From Apoda limacodes (Eukaryota > Arthropoda > Insecta > Lepidoptera > Limacodidae), in assembly GCA_946406115.1 (NCBI GenBank), contig OX291543.1:33382815-33446814 (forward strand): a stretch of 64,000 nt of DNA. The letters run 5' to 3'. Of the stretch, positions 56,189 to 64,000 are shown one piece after another (within the stretch, counting starts at the first letter, position 1; each line of letters starts with the position of its first letter). Made by a program: the position numbers and the translations under genes. A model generated the notes under the pieces. That model saw only the letters and a program-made list of their open reading frames with translations. It was not told the origin of the DNA and searched no databases.

Positions 56189-56396
56189 AGTCCTTAGAGA
56201 AAACCTCAGCAGGGAGCTCGTTTACGCGAACCTTAGCGTTTGCGGGAGTAAGTTTCCATGCAACCGTGCTAGACATACGTGACCATTTAGGTTATAAGGT
56301 GTGAGGATGAATTTCCTGCCGATAACGAGCGGTGCGCTGCTAGAAAGGAACAAATCCTCGGAACACATTCCATTATACAAGCAGTAAACACACACA
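56189..56396 (-). pseudogene. Inverted LINE C-terminal fragment abutting the plus copy
   Basis: It starts TCCTTAGAGAAAACCTCAGC, matching the complement of the LPAKVFCKD segment of the main family, and runs to the segment for FYRLYNGL. It overlaps in element coordinates with the end of the plus-strand copy, so the two form an imperfect inverted repeat. It is clearly more diverged than the plus copy, which argues for an older, separate insertion. Confidence 0.85.
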
Positions 56397-57594
56397 TATT
56401 ATTACCTCTATATTATTATTATTGATTGCCTTTTAGAAATCGAGGTTTGTCCATGAAATTACTACTAAAACATTATAGTCTACATAAAATCTGTAAACCA
56501 CATAAAATAATAAAGTTACTAACATATTAGCCATGTATTTTCGTGTTAGAACTTACGTGGAAAGGGAAATGCTACAGTCGATAAAGTCGCAAGTTGATGG
56601 TAAGTTATTGTAAGGTAGAACAAGTTCTGACAGTTTGCTAAAAGTTCCGCAAGTTATCACACCCTGCTTATTGAAATTTTGTCCAAGCGGTTTTGATACA
56701 AAGTTTGTAGGTAGTGATGTTCTATCATAGTTACTATTAATAGAGTTGTTGTTAGAGTTATTTTATCACTGGTCGTTTCCTGCGTCTGCACTTGTGTGAA
56801 ATTTCATACAGAGTAGTATTAAACTTCAGATTATAAAAAAAACTGTGAAAAAAATAAACTGTCTTGGTTTGAAGATTAAATAGATATTATCGCTGTTTTA
56901 GTTTTATCGAAATATGTGGGCATAATTAAAGTTCCTTGATTAATTAGTGAAATTTGTGATTAACTGAGATAAAATGTAGTTTATATTATTTTCTGTTATT
57001 CTAGCTATTCTTGTGCCAACAAGCAACACTATTTTCCTCCATTGCAATGACAGGAACAGTGTCTGATTTTCCCAGGAAATAGTACATTGTGTTATAAGGG
57101 TGGCAAGGAGAAACTCTCTAACGAAATGCTTTTCAGATACCTAAGGCCAAAGGCTTTAATGACTCGAGTTGGTAATTTCTGTACCACTCGTTTTACACAC
57201 AATGTTTTTCATCACATTTGCGAGTAAATAAATAAAATATAAGGTGTATCTATAAATGAACTCACCATAATATAATAGAAATGGCGGGAACAGAAGTAAA
57301 TATCGCTACCGCCAGATGGCGTTAGATATCTAGAAAAATTATAAATCTAAAAGTTTTGGCTGAAGTTAAAACTTGAAATTGCTCGCTTGTAGTGTGCGCG
57401 TAGTTCATATTTTGATTCGGTTTTAAATATTAGTTAGAATTAAGATTTTTTTCCCCTATCATTGGCCCCTCAGCAAAACAACCCTTTAGCTTCTGTCAGT
57501 TCTTAGAGTTCCTTACACAGATGGTGCTACTCTACTACTAAACCTGCGCTATGTTCTGGCCGATGTATAAATGACTCTAAGTATATTTATAAAA
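56397..57594. other. Noncoding interval with one CTCF-like motif
   Basis: AT-rich sequence. Apart from the motif at 57309 nothing was recognised. Confidence 0.5.
57309..57321 (+). promoter_or_regulatory. CTCF-like motif
   Basis: CCGCCAGATGGCG is the same 13-mer as the 21070 site, on the opposite strand. Confidence 0.3.
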
Positions 57595-58318
57595 ACTAGC
57601 TTTTGCCAGCGACTGCGCCCAACCTAAATTTGGTTATCGGCGTGGGATTCTGACGGCAACTTCTTGATTAAATTTAAGAAGTTTTTTATAGCATGGTATA
57701 GCTGCAGCCCAGCGGTTGAAGCGTGATTGAGTAGGAAACAATCAAAAATTCCCACATTTATTTTAATAACAGTTTATTAATATCAGTTTTGGAGCTTTTG
57801 CTGCAGCTTATACTGAGAAATAGTGACTTTTCTGGCACTCACTAATCAAGTTAAGAATTATTCTGTTTATTAATTTTTATGACAATATTTTAGTTTTATA
57901 TTTTTAAGTACCTATTGTTAATGAGTGCTAAATAAATATTTTTCTTCTTCTTCTGTAATATTAATGGGATAGCTGGTTATTAATGAATACTGCCTGCAGC
58001 TCCATCCACCCTAAACGTGGTAATCGGCGTAGGATTCTTGCGTCAACTCCTTAATTATAGGTACAAATGAAGTTTGCTATAGCAAGCTATACCTAATTCG
58101 TTTAAGCTCGGTTATAATTATTCCCACGAGAACTGTTGAATGTTTCGCAATAAAAAATCTTCTATGTTCTTCTCCGGGATTCAAACTATCTCCATACCAA
58201 ATTTCATCTCAATTGGTTCAGCGGTTTAAGCGTGAATAGGTAACAGATAGACAAACAGACAGACAGGCAAATATATCGACCGACAGAGTTACTTTTGTAT
58301 TTATAATATTAGTATGGA
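57595..58318 (+). repeat. Lepidopteran repeat, CTAGCTTTTGCC family
   Basis: It begins ACTAGCTTTTGCCAGCGACT and ends with CCATACCAAATTTCATCTCA, GGTTCAGCGGTTTAAGCGTG, an ACAGACAGACAG run and TTTATAATATTAGTATGGAT, the hallmark 3' end of a common lepidopteran SINE/LINE-related family. GTTATCGGCGTGGGATTCT near 57632 recurs in variant form near 58021, so two copies or an internal duplication are present. A minus-strand relative lies at 60243..60485. Confidence 0.7.
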
Positions 58319-58429
58319 TAAGGATATACAATTTTTCGGGGCTCCGTATACACAATAAATATATGTTTTTAAATGAAAAAAACTATAACATTTACATAGT
58401 GCTTCAAATAATAACAAAAACTGCCAAGT

Positions 58430-58500
58430 GTAAGTCGGATGCACGCCGCCGTTGTGTAACAGTACGCCTGATACGAGAGTCCGACTCGCACTTGGCCAGA
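58430..58500. repeat. Short inverted repeat from AAGTGCGAGTCGG family
   Basis: CTGCCAAGTGTAAGTCGGA and TCCGACTCGCACTTGGCCAG form ~19-bp inverted arms around a ~35-bp centre. The arms are the start of the family at 3801, so this looks like a collapsed, palindromic derivative. Confidence 0.7.
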
Positions 58501-59297
58501 TTTTCTTTTACAGTGTAATATTGAAATACTAATAATGCGCTTTTTTCCCTTTGCGAGTCTTATCCCTGATATTGCGGTAACACGTGGTACACAATATATT
58601 AATTAAGCTCGGCTTGGTGTTGATATTACGACCCAAGGGTGTATTGTGACCTTTCTGTTAGGTTGATATGGGTAGGTGTTATTTAAATACAACCCAGTAT
58701 TATTTGTGGACTTTATGATAAACATGGATTATAAAATAAATGGATTACAATATTCATGAATAAATTTTAATTAACGATTCCTAGTTCATATAAGTTACCT
58801 ACATTATTTTATAAATGATTCATGTATGTGATGAGGTTTTAATGAATTTTGTTTTATAGTCTGCTGAATTTTAGGGCTCAAACAAAAATAAATGTAGTGA
58901 AAGTAAAACTAAGATTAGATAATATCATTATATAAATTATTTGAAAAACAACCGGTAAACTTATGCCTTATAATAGCATACGGTTCATAATATACGGTTT
59001 TCGCTGTTCACCAGGAACTATTGTCACGTATCCGAGTCTTAAAGGTCGCATTCGCGAATTTTAATATTATTTTTTTAGTTTTTTACCATTTTTACTCTCG
59101 AAAACATCTTTTTTCGGAAACGAATAGTCGTTACCTCCGTGAGTGGAGCACTACTTTGGTAATAAGATCCTTAAGAGTCACTAATACTATCAAATAAACC
59201 AGAAAGGCACCTCTTCGCTACTATTTTTGTTAATGAACGCAATCCGAGCATTGCATAGATTCACCCTCACATACGACCACACAACACTCACGCTCTA
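58501..59297. other. Noncoding interval, nothing recognised
   Basis: AT-rich sequence, no feature recognised. Confidence 0.5.
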
Positions 59298-59377
59298 CTC
59301 TATTGCTCCTCGCCACACTCTAGTGCTCCTCGCCACACTCTAGTGCTCCTCGCCACACTCTAGTGCTCCTCGCCACA
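59298..59377. repeat. 20-bp tandem repeat, four copies
   Basis: CTCTAGTGCTCCTCGCCACA repeats four times, with one substitution in the first copy (ATTG for AGTG). The homogeneity suggests a recent expansion. Confidence 0.95.
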
Positions 59378-60242
59378 CTGCAATATAGTCGTTCGACGCT
59401 TGATTTTATTTTATAAATATTTTAAAATGTTAAAATTTTATAAGTTTACTACGGAACCCCAATATTGAGTAAGTGATATTTACTGAATCGTTTGACAGTA
59501 GCTTTCTCCTTTTCTTTTCGTAATAACATTTCTTTTTATTTTTACAAATAGTAAATTCATATAATTTTGCCCAGCCTTTTTGCTCCCACCGTTTCAAAGT
59601 TTATTTTCCTTTGCTTCCAATTTTCACGCTTTGCTTTGCTTGAGAAACGGACACCAGATCTGAGACGACAAGGGCAGGAAAGCAGGACGTGTCATTGGTC
59701 ACGATTGGAGTACCAACTGGTCTCCAAGGCAAAACGAAGTCCAGGGTACCAGAGCAGGATAAGTCCCAGATTCACCAAAGGACAAGTCTCAGATTTACTT
59801 TCAGGACAAGTCTCAGACTCGCCAAAGGATGAAGTTGCAAAAGAGGTAAGGTCTCCAGGACATTACAAGTGTTAATGTTTTTCATTGGACTGGAAGTTGC
59901 ACATCCGGACTCCAAGAGCAGATACGTACTTTTCATAAACATTAGGAATCACTGACCAGCACCCTTTTCCACGAACGCATTTATTGATATTTTATTTTTC
60001 TTCGACAATTGTTTTCTTTTTCTTGTATTTTTTTTAGGTGTGCACATCTTATTCTTTTTTTTATCAATTTTTAATTGTAATATTTTAATTTACAATAATA
60101 TCTTTTTGCAATTAATTTAATTTCATATAAAATCGTTGCCTAATTTATGCCCCCCAATTACGTGGCAATATCAAAAAGCATAAATTATTATTATGGCTCT
60201 GCTCTTTTATTTTATCACTTATTACTACGCTGCAGCCTTTAT
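59378..60242. other. Noncoding interval with an unassigned open frame
   Basis: A 102-codon plus frame at 59567..59875 includes an internally repetitive part (GGACAAGTCTCAGA occurs twice near 59780 and 59806). I do not recognise a domain, the frame has no splice context, and its second half is more GC-rich than its flanks, so repeat-derived sequence is as likely as a gene. Confidence 0.35.
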
Positions 60243-60485
60243 GGCCATATATATATGCGAAAGTAACTCTGTATGTCTGTCTGTCTGTTTGATACCTTTT
60301 CACGCTTAAACAGCTGTACCAATTAAGACGAAATTTGGCATGGAGATAGTTTGAGTCCGCAGAAAGGACATAAGCTATTTAAAACGGTCAAGTGTGAGTC
60401 GGTTTTTTCTCTCTAATTAAGAAGTCGCCGTTGAAATTCTACACAATTTAGTGCGAGTGGAACCGCGGGTAAAAGCTGGTTATAA
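60243..60485 (-). repeat. Lepidopteran repeat, CTAGCTTTTGCC family, inverted
   Basis: The plus strand starts with ATATATATGCGAAAGTAACT, a CTGTCTGTCTGT run and CGCTTAAACAGCTGTACCAA, and ends GGAACCGCGGGTAAAAGCTG. This is the reverse complement layout of the family at 57595. A short AAGTGTGAGTCGG phrase sits inside near 60388. Confidence 0.65.
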
Positions 60486-62639
60486 ATTAAACCACTTTGG
60501 TTCAGAGTCACCATATCAGAACCGTGTTGCGGCGATGGGTTCACGATCTGTCACCCAGAATAAAGTTGTTGATGAAAAGAGGCGGTCCGTCCTCCAAATA
60601 AAGATGTAGCTGAGTTTTCAGCCACTACTGGTCTTCTCTAGCCTTCAATCAATTTGGCGCAATTTTTGAATGCTGTTTGATATAATGATTGGATAAAATG
60701 TTTGTGAATTTTTGGCAGATATTTTTGACCATGACATTTTATATCCACATAAACCTCCAAGAATTTGAATTTCTTACAATTAGTATGATAAATATATTAG
60801 TATGATACTAGGTATAGTACTACATACTAAAAGATTGCTACAAATTGCTAGTCGTTAGCGAAGAAAGTGCCACGTCACCACGTCAGAACGTCACTAAAAT
60901 AACTTATATAATGGCGGAAATATTACATCACGGCAACATTGTAGTGCGTACAATAAACCACATAGTTTGCGAAGTATTATAAATTTGTTTGTATAGAACT
61001 CCTCGAGCGAAGTAACTTTGTTGTAGATAAAGTCTGTTGCAGTTAAGTTATGTCTTATAATACTGTCAACAAAAAGTTATGAGCTGAATAAGCTTTGTTA
61101 AATTAAACTAGGACATTTGCTTTTAAAATTTTTAAATATTTCAGCGTTTGTAAAATTTATATTAATTCTTTTATGTGTAGCTTAGTTTGGAAATGTGTTT
61201 TGTTTTGAGAATAACGTTACCAGCTTTTGCTTATGACTTCTTTTGTGTATATCAGTGTTTGCAACGTACGCAAAGCAACGTACTAAGGTTAGATTACATT
61301 TTCATGTCGGAACACGGCCCAGATAGATTGCAGAGTCCGGCATTTTTAGTACTTATACTGTGGCCCGGCTGCGCATTGTTACTCATCAAAATGTTACGCA
61401 AAAAGACGGGTGTGCCAATAATTCTAGTACCAACAGCACCATTATGTAAAATATTGGTCAAACAAATTTCTTATAATTTATGATATAATGAGTTTGTGAA
61501 CTAATAATTTTTCAAAAGGTTTTTATTCAATCTTTTGCGATACTTATACTTATGTTGACCTTATACCTGTTAAGGCTTTGTGAGGATGTTAGTCAAGTCG
61601 ACTGCCAAAACTTTTAAGCGGCTCAAAGAACTTTGATGATAATCAAAGCCTGCTAGGTCGCTTAAGGGACCTCTAATGACCCATCCTATGAACGACCTCA
61701 ACGCTTAGTTTCGTAAGTCAGCAACTAAAGGCCTTACTTAATAAATGATCGGTATCTTAGCTTGGTCATAATTATCGAAGCTCATTTATTTGTCTAGTTA
61801 GTATTGTATTATTGTGTTGTCTCATATTTCGTATATTATTTGGTACCTCTTGGTTAGAAAGACACTTATGTGGTTAAGCTTATCCAGTCTTATATATAAT
61901 TGAAACTGTCAACTGTGATAATAATCTATATCTACATACCTATGACATTCCAACTATCAAAGACGTTATAGATTGTACTTTGTTTTGTTTTTTATTTATA
62001 TGTTTACGCAGTTGCATAAATGCATACCTTAATGCTATGAACGCGTGCAGGCAATTTTGTCATACACTCACTCATACATTTACATTATCATAAACTGTCA
62101 ATACAAACCTTAAAATATGATAAATTAAGTTCAGATTTCGTATATTATTGAATTCATCATATGATGATGATATTAGAATGAGTTTTGTAAATCAGTTCTT
62201 ATGCCTATCTTGTGGTGTGTTGTTCATAACCATATCGGCACCTACACGCACAGTCTTTCAATGTGTTGTTTATTGCGCTTCACAAGACCATCTTTTCTGT
62301 AGCATAATTCTGTAAACCGTGTTACTATTGTTTTAAGGATTCACGGTTAATATCACTATTACACGTAATGTTAAACGAGGTTCTTAGCGTGATTACCCGA
62401 GGAAATAAGCTCCCGATATTTTGAACCCCGTATAATATTACGTGTTACTATCGTTGCAAAGGATGCAGGTTCTCATCATCGATATGGTTCTCATACACAC
62501 ACACACCCTTATTTTATTTAGGTTAGTCATAGAATAAGAAAGATGTGTGTGTGAAATTATTGACTTTGATATTTTGACAACCACCTGTATCCAAATCGTA
62601 ATAATTAGACGAGCAATTCTTGTGTATATGTATATAAAT
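60486..62639. other. Noncoding interval, nothing recognised
   Basis: AT-rich sequence. A 98-codon plus frame at 61187..61483 contains a hydrophobic stretch (FLVLILWPGCALLLI) but matches no family I know and shows no clear splice sites. Confidence 0.4.
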
Positions 62640-62785
62640 ATCTGAATCTCGGAAATGGTTTCAACGTTTTTCATGAAATTTAGTATGCAGGGGGTTTCGG
62701 GGATGATAAATCGCTCTAGCTAGGTTAGGCTAGCTAGGTTAAGAAAAAAAAACGAGCAAAGCTCGGTCCTCCAGGTACTATTTAT
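62640..62785 (+). repeat. Lepidopteran repeat fragment
   Basis: CATGAAATTTAGTATGCAGG, GGGGATGATAAATCGCTCTA and CGAGCAAAGCTCGGTC resemble a widely dispersed lepidopteran nonautonomous repeat ending near a GCAAAGCTCGGTC motif. AGCTAGGTTAGGCTAGCTAG is a small local duplication inside it. Confidence 0.5.
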
Positions 62786-63177
62786 TTATATTATTATGTT
62801 GTTGACTCAATATAAAAAGAAAATATTTCAATAAGTTTCTAACATTTTTATATTTTATATTAATAAATATAATTATTATATAGTGAAAAGGAGTGCGCTC
62901 TTTGTCACATGAAGTACATATAATATAATATAATATAGATTTACCTTGCTTATCTGAGCCAATGGCTCTGCGCATATTCCGAGATATTTCATATAGAAAA
63001 TTGTTGCGCGCGCCAGAACATACCTACTTTGTACAAGAGCCCGCAAACTAAGACATTTCTCGTACCCGCAGTCATTGATATCTTCTGTAGGCATTCGACT
63101 GCGTCCCATATGTTACTCTTATACGTTAGTATGGTACGTTTGGCTTTTGAGCTTATATCTTTATATCTTAGTTAGAC
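62786..63177. other. Noncoding interval, nothing recognised
   Basis: AT-rich sequence; short minus-strand frames here have no recognisable domain. Confidence 0.45.
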
Positions 63178-63337
63178 GAGCTCCTTGCTGAGGTTTTCCT
63201 AGGGACTGCACTATGGAGTTCCTCGAGCTGAAAGTGATTAGATTTTTCAAGGGTAGTTATCGCGCGAGTAATGGCTATAATAACTGCCTAGCATAAGGCA
63301 GGCTGTAAGCTTGTTTGCCACTTTAGTGGTATTATGA
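63178..63337 (+). pseudogene. LINE 3'-end fragment
   Basis: GAGCTCCTTGCTGAGGTTTT, CACTATGGAGTTCCTCGAGC and GCTTGTTTGCCACTTTAGTG match the last ~160 bp of the main LINE family (LPAKVF, MEFFKKEVIRFLKG and tail). Substitutions are numerous and the poly-A is gone, so it is an old copy. Confidence 0.85.
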
Positions 63338-64000
63338 GAAAGTCAAATTAGAAATTCCTCAAGGTCATCATTTTAGGTCCTTTTTCTATTTAAAATTTAC
63401 AGTAGTGAGCTTTCTTTGTTAAGAATCTGTACAAGAGAATGTATCTTTTAATCCGATTTATCTTAGTGATTAGGTTTCTTTGTGATTTAAACAAAGCACT
63501 AATGTTAATTTCAACTAAGGTCGTCAGCACCAATCAAAATCCAAAGGGCTGCTAGCGACCTTCTCTTTGTTATGAAAATGAATATCGATATTCTGGTTAA
63601 AGATTACATTAAGCGTGATGTGTGGAGATAATGTAATGGTAATATGTATATTTGCTTAAAGAGATTTATGCAAAATTTTTTTTTTTTGATTGACTAGCTA
63701 TGTAAGTGTATCTGACTTGTGAGGGTCAAAGAGAAAGTCAAAGAAGTAAATAAAAAAGGGAACTTTTTGAGTAAAAATAAATAGTTTTATTTTATTATTT
63801 AAACCACACGCTATTAAAATTCCTTGTCATAAAAATACATAGTATGTGAAAATAAGGCGATAGGAACTCAAAAACATTTTTTTTTTAAATTAAAATTGCT
63901 AGACATTAATTATAACACAAGGTAAATTTTTTTTTCAGACTAACACACAATAAGTAGGCGCAGTAAGCTAATTGTTAAAAAAACAAAGCTTTGAAGTCGA
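63338..64000. other. Noncoding interval, nothing recognised
   Basis: AT-rich sequence to the end of the window, with poly-T and poly-A runs but no recognised element. Confidence 0.5.

Noticed and set aside
61187..61483. 98-codon plus frame with a hydrophobic stretch
   Set aside because: No family match that I recognise and no splice signals; kept only as a remark in the interval entry.

Overview
This is a eukaryotic, AT-rich, repeat-dense stretch, almost certainly from a moth or butterfly. The evidence is a set of dispersed repeats typical of Lepidoptera (the AAGTGCGAGTCGG family, the CTAGCTTTTGCCNGCG / GACAGACAGACAG family, tRNA-headed SINEs with a CTGCCTGCT segment, non-LTR elements ending in GCCACCTTAGTGGTAT plus poly-A) and one insect neuronal gene exon. 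There are no operons, rRNA genes or CRISPR arrays.

The only host coding sequence recognised with confidence is one 133-bp exon at 14209..14341 (+). It encodes the zinc-binding part of the T1 tetramerisation domain of a Shaw (Kv3-type) voltage-gated potassium channel and has a good splice acceptor and donor. No other Shaw exon was found, so most or all of the window is probably Shaw intron. A second short exon-like segment at 19867..19936 is only a candidate.

The most striking structure is 7737..14088. It is a 6.35-kb foldback element with unique terminal inverted repeats and two arms built from about ten (left) and nine (right) tandem copies of a ~330-bp unit in opposite orientation. It ends 120 bp upstream of the Shaw exon. 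A transcript of this intron could fold into a hairpin of about 3 kb, and every unit carries a motif also found twice at each terminus.

The rest is mainly transposable-element debris. One Jockey/CR1-superfamily LINE family accounts for ten fragments. The best copy, 33212..36158 (-), has an intact 687-codon RT reading frame but is 5'-truncated and frameshifted in the endonuclease. Others are an internally deleted endonuclease-to-tail copy (about 16790..18029), RT copies (4390..5199; 54597..56188, which meets an inverted fragment at 56189) and small scraps. A second Jockey-like element (52130..54225, -) is split by a Penelope-like element fragment with a GIY-YIG domain (about 52813..53556). Further relics are an RTE-like RT fragment (808..1245), an endonuclease relic (40975..41590) and tiny RT scraps.

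Tandem arrays occur at 15631 (17 bp), 19091 (53 bp), 25165 (37-bp monomers in 111-bp higher-order units), 30313 (8 bp), 31548 (~33 bp), 42254 (37 bp) and 59298 (20 bp). The remaining intervals are AT-rich noncoding DNA in which nothing more was recognised.
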